Shown in pieces: positions 44,810-52,771 of a stretch of 64,000 bases of DNA (position 1 is the first letter of the stretch; each line of letters starts with the position of its first letter). The position numbers and the translations under genes were made by a program. Below the pieces are notes generated by a model. It made no database searches. It was given only the letters and a program-made list of their open reading frames with translations, and was not told where the DNA came from. Origin of the DNA: DATARH01 sp036008175 (GTDB taxonomy: Bacteria; Pseudomonadota; Alphaproteobacteria; ATCC43930; CGMCC-115725); assembly GCA_036008175.1 (NCBI GenBank), contig DASYOB010000152.1:23661-87660 (forward strand), read 5' to 3'.

Positions 44810-45430
44810 GTGATTGTCGAAATTCGCACGTACACCCTGCAACCCGGCACGGTCGCGACGTTCGAGGACCGGTTCGCGCAAGCCTTGCCAATTCGAGCGA
44901 AAGTGTCGCCGCTCGCCGCCTTCTGGCACACCGAAGTGGGGCCGCTGAACCAGGTCATCCACGTCTGGCCCTATGAGAACCTGGAGGAACGCACCCGGCT
45001 CCGCGCCGAGGCCACAAAGCTTGAAGGCTGGCCGCCCAACACCCGCGAATTCGTCGTCGACCAGAAGAGCCAGATCTTCATTCCGGCGCCGTTTTCGCCG
45101 AAGCTCGAGCCGCGCCAGCTCGGCGGGCTTTACGAGATCCGTATGTACACGCTGAGGCCGGGCGCGATTCCGAGCCAGATCGAGCGCTGGTCGGGAGCAA
45201 TCGGCGAGCGGGTCAAGCTCTCGCCGCTGGCGTTTGCCGGGCATTCCGAGCTGGGCGAGCTCAACCTGTGGTGCCACATCTGGGCGTACAAGGATGCGCA
45301 GGCCCGCTTCGAGATCCGCGAAAAGGCGCGCCGCGAAGGCATCTGGCCGCCGAAGGGCGGGCAGCCGGGCACCATGATCAAGCAGGAAAACATGCTGGTC
45401 ATACCGGCTACCTTCTCACCGCTGCGGTAG
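44810..45430 (+). CDS. NIPSNAP-family protein with two tandem domains
   Basis: A 206-residue protein starting at the GTG at 44810, with AGAGAGG 8 nt upstream. Two NIPSNAP-type dimeric alpha/beta-barrel repeats are plain. The first begins VEIRTYTLQPGTVATFEDRF and has NQVIHVWPYENLEERTRLR. The second begins YEIRMYTLRPGAIPSQIERW and has LWCHIWAYKDAQARFEIRE. The family is mostly uncharacterised; bacterial members are often in catabolic clusters. It is divergent from the RidA/ABM pair, and the three share small barrel or trimer folds. No specific reaction can be named. Confidence 0.85.
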   Translation: MIVEIRTYTLQPGTVATFEDRFAQALPIRAKVSPLAAFWHTEVGPLNQVIHVWPYENLEERTRLRAEATKLEGWPPNTREFVVDQKSQIFIPAPFSPKLEPRQLGGLYEIRMYTLRPGAIPSQIERWSGAIGERVKLSPLAFAGHSELGELNLWCHIWAYKDAQARFEIREKARREGIWPPKGGQPGTMIKQENMLVIPATFSPLR

Positions 45431-45634
45431 CAGCCGGTCCCGCTGCCGCCGATTTTACAAGCAGCCGCCTTTCCCCATACACGAGCGGGAGAGGCGGCGC
45501 AGCCGTGGTAAGATGCAACGCGCCCGGTTTGCCGCTTTCGCGAGGACCTGACGGGCTATAAGTTTGGCCGATGCGCGGCTCTGCCCGGCGGAGCCGCGCT
45601 GTCCCGATTCCCCGAAGCGGCGCCAGCTCCGATC

Positions 45635-46552
45635 ATGGACGTCTACTTGCCGATCGCCGAGGTCTCGCTCAACGTGTTCGTCCTGTTGGGTCTCGGCGGG
45701 GTAATCGGCTTTCTCTCTGGCGTATTCGGCGTCGGCGGGGGATTTCTGCTGACCCCGCTGCTGATCTTTATCGGCGTGCCGCCGGCAGTCGCCGTCGCGT
45801 CCTCGGCCAACCAGCTTGTCGGCGCTTCGTTGTCGGGCGTCATCGCCCATTGGCGCCGCGGCAACGTCGATTTCAAGATGGGGTTCACCCTGCTGCTGGG
45901 CGGGCTTGCGGGCTCGGCGCTCGGGGTTTGGCTGTTCACGGCACTGCGGCGGTTGGGCCAGATCGAGCTGACCATCTCGCTGTGCTACGTGGTGATGCTG
46001 GGCGTCCTCGGCGGGTTGATGGCGATCGAGAGCGTGCGCTCGATGCTGCGCCAGCGCCGTCCCGGGGGCTTCCCGCGCAAGCTGCACCAGCACAATTGGC
46101 TGCAGGGGCTGCCGCTGAAGACGCGTTTTCGCCGGTCGAAGCTTTATATCAGCGCCCTGTTGCCGACTGGCCTAGGCTTTGTCGTCGGAGTGCTGAGCGC
46201 GGTGCTCGGGATTGGCGGCGGTTTCCTGTTGGTGCCGGCGATGATCTATACGCTCGGCATGCCGACCGCGATGGTGCCGGGCACATCGTTGCTGCAGATC
46301 ATTTTCGTTGCGGCGAATGTGACCTTTCTCCAGGCATACACCAACCGTACCGTCGACGCAGTGCTGGCGGTGCTGTTGCTGATCGGGGGCGTCATCGGCG
46401 CCCAACTCGGCACCCGGTTCGGCACTCGGCTTCGCGGTGAGCAGCTACGCTTCCTGCTGTCGCTCCTGGTGCTGGCTGTTGCCGCCAAGCTGGCGCAGGA
46501 GCTGACCCTGCGGCCGCACGATCTCTTCGCCATCACGCCGGAAGTTGGATGA
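45635..46552 (+). CDS. TSUP/TauE-SafE family membrane permease
   Basis: A 305-residue inner-membrane protein with about eight hydrophobic helices. Both halves start with the family's glycine-rich motif: GVIGFLSGVFGVGGGFLLTPLL near residue 22 and VGVLSAVLGIGGGFLLVPAM near residue 182. Such proteins export or import sulfite, sulfoacetate or other small anions. The next gene, a TIGR02186/Alph_Pro_TM protein, overlaps by ATGA, a pairing often seen in alphaproteobacteria and supporting joint function. A universal stress protein follows. The anion is unknown. Confidence 0.9.
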   Translation: MDVYLPIAEVSLNVFVLLGLGGVIGFLSGVFGVGGGFLLTPLLIFIGVPPAVAVASSANQLVGASLSGVIAHWRRGNVDFKMGFTLLLGGLAGSALGVWLFTALRRLGQIELTISLCYVVMLGVLGGLMAIESVRSMLRQRRPGGFPRKLHQHNWLQGLPLKTRFRRSKLYISALLPTGLGFVVGVLSAVLGIGGGFLLVPAMIYTLGMPTAMVPGTSLLQIIFVAANVTFLQAYTNRTVDAVLAVLLLIGGVIGAQLGTRFGTRLRGEQLRFLLSLLVLAVAAKLAQELTLRPHDLFAITPEVG

Positions 46553-47316
46553 GACGCCGATCAGGGCGGCGCAGGCCGAACCCGCTGTTGCCGTTCGCTT
46601 TGCCGTTGTGTTTGATCTGCGCTGTACCGCAAGCGCGCTCGGCTGAGATCGTCGCTGACCTCACCAGTCACCTGATCGCGATCGGCAGCGGCTTCACCGG
46701 CGCTTCTGTCGTGCTGTTCGGCGCCATCGAAGGTCCGGCCGATGTGATAGTCGTGGTGCGCGGTCCAGCCCGCGACACGACCATCTGGCGCAAGGGTAAG
46801 GTCGCCGGCATCTGGGTCAATGCCCAGTCCGTCACCTTCAACAATGTGCCGAGCTTTTATGCGGTCGCGGCGAGCCGGCCCATCGATGAGGTATTGGCTC
46901 CGAATGCCGCCGCGCTTTATCGCATCGGCACCGCCAATCTGAAGCTGGAGGTGAAGCCGCCGGAAACCCCAGAGACTGGACGCCGTTTCGCCGACGCCCT
47001 GATCACCGAGCAGCAGCGGGCCGGGCTATTCGGCGAGAGCCCGCTCAAGATCAGCTTTCTCGGCGAGCGCCTGTTCCGAACCACGATCGCTTTCCCAGCC
47101 AACGTGCCGACCGGAAGCTATCTCGTCGAGGTGTTCCTCGTGCGCGACCGCGATGTCGTCGGCGGGCAGACGACACCGCTCGTGGTTTCCAAGGTCGGCC
47201 TCGACGCCGCGGTATCGGATTTCGCGACCCGCCAGTCGGCGGCATACGGTGCGATTGCAGTCGTGACCGCGCTGGTGGCAGGATGGCTGGCGAGCCTGCC
47301 CTTCCGTGGTGTCTGA
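46549..47316 (+). CDS. TIGR02186 (Alph_Pro_TM) family periplasmic/membrane protein
   Basis: A 255-residue protein with an N-terminal signal segment (LPFALPLCLICAVPQARSAE) and a C-terminal transmembrane helix (AYGAIAVVTALVAGWLASLPF) ending just before the cytosol. The part in between is exported and beta-rich. Recognisable family stretches are HLIAIGSGFTGASVVLFGA and ADVIVVVRGP near the N-terminus, and NVPTGSYLVEVFLVRDRDVV near the C-terminus. The family is restricted mainly to alphaproteobacteria and has no known activity. Its start overlaps the stop of the TauE-like permease (ATGA), so it probably assists that transporter. Confidence 0.85.
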   Translation: MRRRSGRRRPNPLLPFALPLCLICAVPQARSAEIVADLTSHLIAIGSGFTGASVVLFGAIEGPADVIVVVRGPARDTTIWRKGKVAGIWVNAQSVTFNNVPSFYAVAASRPIDEVLAPNAAALYRIGTANLKLEVKPPETPETGRRFADALITEQQRAGLFGESPLKISFLGERLFRTTIAFPANVPTGSYLVEVFLVRDRDVVGGQTTPLVVSKVGLDAAVSDFATRQSAAYGAIAVVTALVAGWLASLPFRGV

Positions 47317-47337
47317 CCACAAGGACGCCCTGAGTAA

Positions 47338-47814
47338 ATGCCGGTAAATGCGCAATCGCGTGTCTTCCTCGTCGTCGTTGACGAGACTGAGGAGCATCGT
47401 CTCGCGGTTCACTACGCCGCGCGCCGCGCCGCGCATACCGGCGGCAAGCTGGCGTTGCTCTACGTCATTGAGCCGGCCGAGTTGCAGCATTGGCTGGCGA
47501 TCGAGGAGCTGGCCCGGGCCGAGCGTCGGGAAGCCGCCGAGGACCTGCTGCGCAAGCTTTGCGAGGAGATCGGTCCGATCGCCGGCTCGATGCCGGTGGT
47601 CTATATCCGCGAAGGGCGAGCCCGCGACGAGCTTCTTGCGTTGATCAATGAAGACCCGACGATCTCGATCCTGGTGCTTGCGGCCGGCACCGGCGCCGAG
47701 GGCCCGGGACCGCTGGTCTCGCATCTGACCGGCAAGACCGCCGCCCGGCTGCGCATCCCGATCACGATCATTCCTGGCGGGCTTACCGTCGAGGAGGTCG
47801 AGGCGCTGAGCTGA
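47338..47814 (+). CDS. Universal stress protein (UspA family)
   Basis: A 158-residue single-domain Usp. It starts VFLVVVDETEEHRLAVHYAARRA and has the LALLYVIEP strand, a charged middle helix with ARAERREAAEDLL, and a C-terminal ATP-binding-like stretch GTGAEGPGPLVSHLTGK. A threonine-rich strand (IPITIIPGG) closes the fold. The spaced glycines suggest nucleotide binding. It is 21 bp downstream of the TIGR02186 gene and probably in the same transcript. It is convergent with cckA. The stress or signal it responds to is not known. Confidence 0.85.
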   Translation: MPVNAQSRVFLVVVDETEEHRLAVHYAARRAAHTGGKLALLYVIEPAELQHWLAIEELARAERREAAEDLLRKLCEEIGPIAGSMPVVYIREGRARDELLALINEDPTISILVLAAGTGAEGPGPLVSHLTGKTAARLRIPITIIPGGLTVEEVEALS

Positions 47815-47827
47815 CGCCGGCGCGAAC

Positions 47828-50362
47828 TTACGCCGCCTCGCCGCTGATCACCTCTTTGACCTTGCCGGCGAGCTGCTTCAGGCTGAACGGCTTCGGCAAG
47901 AAATGGATTTCACTGTCGCTGTCGAGGCGCTGCCGGAAAGAGTCCTCGGTGTAGCCGGAAATGAAGATCACCTTCAGGTCGGGATGGCTCTCCCGCACCT
48001 CGCGGATCAGCGCCGGCCCGTCCATGCGCGGCATCACGACGTCGGTAATCAACAAATCGATCTTCTCGCCGCCGTCGCGGATCCTTGCGAGCGCGTCTTC
48101 ACCGCTTTTGGCCTCGAGCACCTGGTAGCCTTTGTTGCGCAAGGCGCGGGCGCCGAAAATCCTGACCGGGTCGTCGTCCTCGACGAGCAGTACGGTGCCG
48201 ATTCCGGTCAGGTCCTTTGCCGGCAATACTTCGATGCTGTCGGCTTCCTGCCGGCTATCGAGCACACCCTCTGCCGCGTAATGACGCGGCAGATAGATCT
48301 GGAATACCGCGCCGTGACCCGGCTCGCTGTCGACGAAAATGAAGCCGCCCGTCTGCTTGACGATGCCGTAGACTGTCGACAAGCCAAGCCCAGTCCCGGA
48401 ACCGATCTCCTTTGTCGAAAAGAACGGCTCGAAAATGCGCGCGAGGTTCGTCTTAGGGATCCCGACGCCCGTATCGGCGACCTCGATCAGGACGTAATCG
48501 CCGGCCGACATGACCTCGTGCTCTCGTCGGACCGCACCCGTCTGGGTGACGTTCGAGGTCCGAATCGTCAGCGTTCCGGCCCCAACCATCGCGTCCCGAG
48601 CGTTGACTGCAAGATTGATGATGACCTGCTCGAGTTGGCCCTGATCGACCTTGGCAAGTCCCAGATCGCGTCCGTGCACCATCTTCAGCTCGATGTTCTC
48701 GCCGATCAGGCGCCGCAGCAGATGCGACAGTTCTACCAGCACGTCGGTGATGTCGATGATGCGGGGTTGCAGCGTCTGCTGGCGCGAGAAGGCCAACAGC
48801 TGCCGCACGAGGTTCGCGGCGCGGTTGGCGTTTTGCTTGATCTGCATGATGTCGGCGAAAGAGGGATCGCCCGGCCGGAACCGCATCAGCAAAAGGTCGC
48901 AGAACCCGATCATTGCGGTGAGCAGATTGTTGAAATCGTGCGCGACCCCGCCGGCAAGCTGGCCGACTGCCTGCATCTTTTGCGACTGCGCGAATTGCAC
49001 CTCGAGATTCTTCTGCTCGGTGACATCGATGAAGTGCAGCATCAGACCGCCGTCGCCGCCCGCAGCACCGTCTATCCGGCTAAGAAACACCACGCAGGCC
49101 TTGTCGCGTGGTCCCTTTAGACGCAGCTCGATCGGGCCGGGATGAGCCGGCGCCTCTACCGCTGCCGCAAGTGTCGGGGCAATCTCACGGCTGTCCTCGT
49201 CGTTGACGAATTCGATCAGCGGCTGTCCGATTAGATTTTGCTGCGAGGTGCCGAACAGTTCACCCAATGCCGCATTGGCCTCCTCCAACCGGCCGGAACG
49301 GTCGATCAGCGCGATACCAACGGGAGCACTAGCGAAAAATCGCTGGAACCGCTCGCGCGACAGGCGTAACGCTGCTTCCCACTCGCGCTCCGGGGTCAGG
49401 TCGCGGACGACCGAGCGGGTGCGCAGTTCGGTGCCCGAGCCGACGACGCTCTGACCGATCCAGGCATGGACGGTGCGCCCGTCGCGGCTCTTCAACACCA
49501 CCTCGCCGCGTTGCCCGCCACCATCGCCGCCACCGAACGGGTCGAAGGCCGAACCTCCCGCGGCCCCGGGCAGCGCAAGGAAATCATGCAAGCGAGCGCC
49601 GCTGCTGACGATCTCCGCGGCTGTGCTGCCGAGCCATTTCGCTAGCGTCTGATTGACGAACAGAAAGCGGCCGCCGCCGTCCACTGAATAGAACCCGATC
49701 GGGGCGTCATCGAGAAAATCGAGCAGCTTGTTTCGCTCGTCCCGAATCACCGCTTCCATTTCATGCCGCGCGGTGATGTCCTGGATGTTCCAAAAACTGT
49801 AGCCGGGGCGGCCGGCGATCGGGTTGACAGAGATATTGAACCAGCCGGCAGCCGCACCCCGCGCGTCACGCAAGGGCAGGGCCGCGATCGCCCGCGCGCC
49901 GGCGACGGCTCGGCTGCGCAGCCGTTCGAAATCGGCTCCGGACTCGGTATCGGCAAGAGCCGCCGCAATCCGCGCCAGTGGTGCATTGCCGGATTGCGGG
50001 AACAGGCCGTGGAAAGCGGTATTCGCGTAGGCGGTTCGGCCGTCCGCGGTCAGGATCAGTTGCGCATCGGGAGAGGCTTCCAGCGCCTGGCTCAGAATGT
50101 CGACCCTTGCGGCTAACGCGGCGTGCATCCAGCGGGCCGCCCCGGCGACAGCGCCGACGACCGCGGCCAGCGCAAGAATTGCGGTCGCGGTCAGCGCAAT
50201 GCCCGGCCCTGAAACGATTTGTGCGAAATAGAGTGAGCCTAGCCCCGCGCCGCCGGCCGCCAGCAGCATGGCAAGATTGCCCAGGACGCCGATCCAGCCA
50301 GGCTGCGCGCGGCCCGCTTCCGAACCGGTCCAGCGACGGGCACCTCCGATGTCGGCTACCAT
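47828..50362 (-). CDS. cckA: CckA-type hybrid histidine kinase of the CtrA phosphorelay
   Basis: The cell-cycle kinase that phosphorylates CtrA through ChpT and reverses flow when c-di-GMP is high. From the ATG at 50362 (a TTG lies 33 nt upstream) it has 844 residues. Two membrane helices occur near residues 25-75. Three PAS-like segments follow (about 95-205, 210-330 and 340-455). The acceptor His475 is in GGVAHDFNNLLTAMIGF. The ATPase part carries VIINLAVNARDAM and GTGLGLSTVYGIVKQ. The C-terminal receiver (about 720-840) has LLITDVVMPRMDGP with the Asp, and the ending VIFISGYTEDSFRQ is highly characteristic of CckA. SciP and DivK-PleD are encoded within 10 kb. Confidence 0.92.
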   Translation of the reverse strand: MVADIGGARRWTGSEAGRAQPGWIGVLGNLAMLLAAGGAGLGSLYFAQIVSGPGIALTATAILALAAVVGAVAGAARWMHAALAARVDILSQALEASPDAQLILTADGRTAYANTAFHGLFPQSGNAPLARIAAALADTESGADFERLRSRAVAGARAIAALPLRDARGAAAGWFNISVNPIAGRPGYSFWNIQDITARHEMEAVIRDERNKLLDFLDDAPIGFYSVDGGGRFLFVNQTLAKWLGSTAAEIVSSGARLHDFLALPGAAGGSAFDPFGGGDGGGQRGEVVLKSRDGRTVHAWIGQSVVGSGTELRTRSVVRDLTPEREWEAALRLSRERFQRFFASAPVGIALIDRSGRLEEANAALGELFGTSQQNLIGQPLIEFVNDEDSREIAPTLAAAVEAPAHPGPIELRLKGPRDKACVVFLSRIDGAAGGDGGLMLHFIDVTEQKNLEVQFAQSQKMQAVGQLAGGVAHDFNNLLTAMIGFCDLLLMRFRPGDPSFADIMQIKQNANRAANLVRQLLAFSRQQTLQPRIIDITDVLVELSHLLRRLIGENIELKMVHGRDLGLAKVDQGQLEQVIINLAVNARDAMVGAGTLTIRTSNVTQTGAVRREHEVMSAGDYVLIEVADTGVGIPKTNLARIFEPFFSTKEIGSGTGLGLSTVYGIVKQTGGFIFVDSEPGHGAVFQIYLPRHYAAEGVLDSRQEADSIEVLPAKDLTGIGTVLLVEDDDPVRIFGARALRNKGYQVLEAKSGEDALARIRDGGEKIDLLITDVVMPRMDGPALIREVRESHPDLKVIFISGYTEDSFRQRLDSDSEIHFLPKPFSLKQLAGKVKEVISGEAA

Positions 50363-50685
50363 GATCTCTGTCCTGCCCCGTTCCGGCTCGGGCAAAAATG
50401 CTGTGCGATCGTATCACGCCGCGTCGTCGGCGGGGCGCAATACGCCGCGAAGGGGATTGACGGACATCCCGGCGGCACGCCGCTCCGAACCCGTCCTATC
50501 AAATTCTGCGCGCCGGAAATTCTCCGCCCTGGGCCCTAACGTTCGCTTAACCGTGCGCGGCAGCGCCTCGGGCCGTCTTTAGCTCCCGTCTTTAGATAAT
50601 GAACCCTTACCGCAAAATATAGGACCGCTGTGGTGAAGCTCGGCTTTGGCGATTTTTGCAGCGGGCTCTTCCCGCAATCCCGGCT
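50363..50685. other. 323-bp gap between dksA and cckA
   Basis: Both neighbours run leftward, so this holds the end of the dksA transcript and the promoter of cckA. A GCGGG/CCCGC mini-hairpin lies just past the dksA stop but has no T-tract. An AT-richer patch around 50580-50630 (TTTAGATAATGAACCC) could be part of the cckA promoter. No gene was found. Confidence 0.5.
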
Positions 50686-51102
50686 CTATTCATCGCGATA
50701 GGTGCGCTCCATCCGCTCATGGCGCTCCTGCGCCTCGATCGAGAGTGTCGCGATCGGCCGAGCCTCGAGCCGGCGGATCCCGATCGGCTGATCGGTCTCC
50801 TCGCAAAAACCATAGGTTCCGCTGTCGATGCGGTGCAGGGCGGAGTCGATCTTGGAGATCAGCTTGCGTTCGCGGTCGCGGGTGCGCAATTCGATCGCCC
50901 GCTCGGTCTCAAGCGAGGCGCGATCGGTCAGATCAGGCTTCAATAGGCTCTCTTCCTTGAGGTGCCGCAAAGTGTCCGACGAGTCGGAAAGGAGTTCGGC
51001 GCGCCAGCGCAGCAGCTTCTGCCGGAAATACTCTATCTGCAGTGGGTTCATGAACTCTTCGTCTTCGGAGGGACGATAATCGGGCGGCAAGGACGTACGC
51101 AT
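50686..51102 (-). CDS. dksA: DksA-type RNA polymerase regulator with a degenerate (one-cysteine) zinc finger
   Basis: A 138-residue secondary-channel regulator that works with ppGpp to reset transcription under starvation. The ATG at 51102 has GGGGAG upstream. It has the coiled-coil core (QKLLRWRAELLSDSSDTL to ELRTRDRERKLISKIDSAL), then YGFCEETDQPIGIRRLEARP and SIEAQERHER. Only the first finger Cys is kept; the other three positions of the canonical four-cysteine finger are replaced. This is typical of the Cys-thin DksA proteins known from alphaproteobacteria and is not a defect. Confidence 0.92.
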   Translation of the reverse strand: MRTSLPPDYRPSEDEEFMNPLQIEYFRQKLLRWRAELLSDSSDTLRHLKEESLLKPDLTDRASLETERAIELRTRDRERKLISKIDSALHRIDSGTYGFCEETDQPIGIRRLEARPIATLSIEAQERHERMERTYRDE

Positions 51103-51461
51103 AAGTCTCCCCAAACCCCTTTGCTCGACGGGCGCGGAGTATATGAATCGAGGCGGCCCATTTCAACCTTCAGAATTGCAGGTCACGATATTGATTCCGC
51201 TTGTGTTTCGCGGCGCAGCGGGTGAACCGGAGGGGAGGTGTTTGCGAGCCGCGCGGCTCTCTCTTTGTTTCGTCTCGAATTGTGTGGCTCCCGGATGCTC
51301 AGCCAATTCGACGATGGTTAACAGAATTCGACAGCATGATTTTGGGATTTTTCTACAAATTGTCCTTATGGATGCAGTGATTGTTAATGAGCGGATAAAC
51401 CTTTCTTTAAGCGCTGCTCGCTAACTTGCGGAGTGCGAGCAACCAGCCCGACTTGATCAAT
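51103..51461. other. 359-bp divergent region between dksA and sciP
   Basis: No gene was found. The right half is visibly more AT-rich than the surroundings, which fits a promoter region serving dksA to the left and sciP to the right. CtrA-like half-sites at 51384-51410 are listed separately. Confidence 0.6.
51384..51410 (+). promoter_or_regulatory. Possible CtrA-binding half-sites upstream of sciP
   Basis: The CtrA consensus is TTAA-N7-TTAA(C). At 51384-51398 the DNA reads TTAA-TGAGCGG-ATAA, one mismatch from it. At 51396-51410 it reads TAAA-CCTTTCT-TTAA, overlapping the first and again one change away. A further TTAAC occurs at 51318-51322. The sites lie 50-80 bp before the sciP ATG. In Caulobacter sciP is a CtrA target, so the position makes sense, but AT-rich promoters give such matches by chance. 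Confidence 0.4.
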
Positions 51462-51752
51462 ATGTCCCTAACCGAATCCTTCGCCGATACCGAGTTCCTG
51501 GTCGATGCTTCTGCTTCTGCCGTGGACCTGCCGTCGCCGGATACGAAGCGATGGGTGGTCCGCCGCAAGGCCATCGTCGTTGCCGCCGTCCGCAATGGCT
51601 CGCTGAGCCTCCAAGAGGCCTGCCGACGCTATCAGCTGTCGGTCGAGGAATTTCTCGCCTGGCAGCGCGCAATCGACCGACACGGCGTCCCGGGGCTGCG
51701 AGTTACCCGGTTGCAGGTGTATCGCGACACAGCCGAGTTGCGCGCCAAATAG
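51462..51752 (+). CDS. sciP: SciP-type CtrA-inhibitor (DUF1153) protein
   Basis: A 96-residue helix-turn-helix protein that in Caulobacter binds CtrA and blocks its activation of target promoters. The ATG at 51462 is favoured over a TTG 36 nt upstream because it gives the usual family length. The diagnostic core is TKRWVVRRKAIVVAAVRNG, followed by SLQEACRRYQLSVEEFLAW and then DRHGVPGLRVTRLQVYR. It belongs with cckA, divK and pleD found within 6 kb. It is divergent from dksA, and CtrA-like half-sites lie upstream, which would suit feedback control. Confidence 0.92.
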   Translation: MSLTESFADTEFLVDASASAVDLPSPDTKRWVVRRKAIVVAAVRNGSLSLQEACRRYQLSVEEFLAWQRAIDRHGVPGLRVTRLQVYRDTAELRAK

Positions 51753-51901
51753 CCCGAGGCCTGCCGGCCGCCTCTCCACGATCACAAATTTTTGCGTTCT
51801 CGCGGTTGTGCCCCCATCTAATCGGGCGCCGCGATGCGCTTTGCCGCGGTGCGCGCGGCGCGATGGATGCGCCGCTTTGGGGCCGCGGGAGTTCGCTTTT
51901 G

Positions 51902-52729
51902 ATGACCATTGAGCGCTGTATTGAGGCGTTGCGGCCAGTCGCGGCCGCCCTCACGCTGGTTGTGCCCACGCTTGTTTTGATCGGGTCCGCGGGCGCGGCG
52001 GAGATTGCGCCGCACCGTGCGCTTTACACGATGAGCCTCGATACGACACATGGCGATGCCGGGGTCACCGGAGCGAGCGGAACGATGGCTTATCAATGGG
52101 GCGAGACCTGCGACGGCTGGACCGTCGAGCAGCGCTATCGGCTGAAGATGGGCTACGCCGAGACGCCCGATGTCAGCGTTTCCTCGAATTTCGTGACCTG
52201 GGAGGCGAAGGACGGTCAGCATTATCGCTTCAACCAGAAGGAGACGCGCAACGGCAGCGCGGATGACGAAATCCGCGGCGAGGCTAAGCTCAACGGCGCA
52301 GGCAAGGATGGCACGGTCGAGTTCGAGAAGCCGGAAATAAAAACCCTGAAGCTTCCGGCCGGCGTGTTGTTTCCGAGCGCGCACACGATTTTCCTGATCG
52401 ACAAGGCCCAGGCCGGTGAGAATTTCGTCTCGCGGCAGATCTTCGACGGTGCCACTGCGGACGGCGCGGTTCTGGTCTCGGCGGTGATCGGCCCCAAGGT
52501 CGAGCCTGATGCGGATGCCGCGAAGAAGAGCCCGCTGCTGAACCGGCCGGGCTGGCGCGTGCGGCTCGCCTTCTTCCCGGCCGACCAGAAGGCGGAAAAG
52601 CCGGATTACGAACTCGGCATGCTGCTGCTCGACAACGGCGTGTCGCGCGACATGGTGATCGATTACGGCGACTATTCGATCCGCGCCAAGCTCGACGACA
52701 TCGAGGCGTTGCCGAAACCGGGCTGCTGA
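51902..52729 (+). CDS. eipB: EipB-type (DUF1849) periplasmic envelope-integrity protein
   Basis: A 275-residue exported beta-spiral protein needed for envelope integrity in Brucella. The ATG at 51902 leads into a hydrophobic signal region ending GSAGAAEIAPHRALYTMSL (cleavage near residue 33). The conserved WGETCDGWTVEQRYRL carries one Cys. The other is the very last residue in EALPKPGC. EipB relies on a disulfide between exactly such a pair. Length and the C-terminal VSRDMVIDYGDYSIRAKL also fit. It follows sciP at 149 bp and is convergent with dinB. Confidence 0.88.
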   Translation: MTIERCIEALRPVAAALTLVVPTLVLIGSAGAAEIAPHRALYTMSLDTTHGDAGVTGASGTMAYQWGETCDGWTVEQRYRLKMGYAETPDVSVSSNFVTWEAKDGQHYRFNQKETRNGSADDEIRGEAKLNGAGKDGTVEFEKPEIKTLKLPAGVLFPSAHTIFLIDKAQAGENFVSRQIFDGATADGAVLVSAVIGPKVEPDADAAKKSPLLNRPGWRVRLAFFPADQKAEKPDYELGMLLLDNGVSRDMVIDYGDYSIRAKLDDIEALPKPGC

Positions 52730-52771
52730 GCGCGGCCAACCAGTCCCGCCGAAATTTACGGGGGCTTCGGT

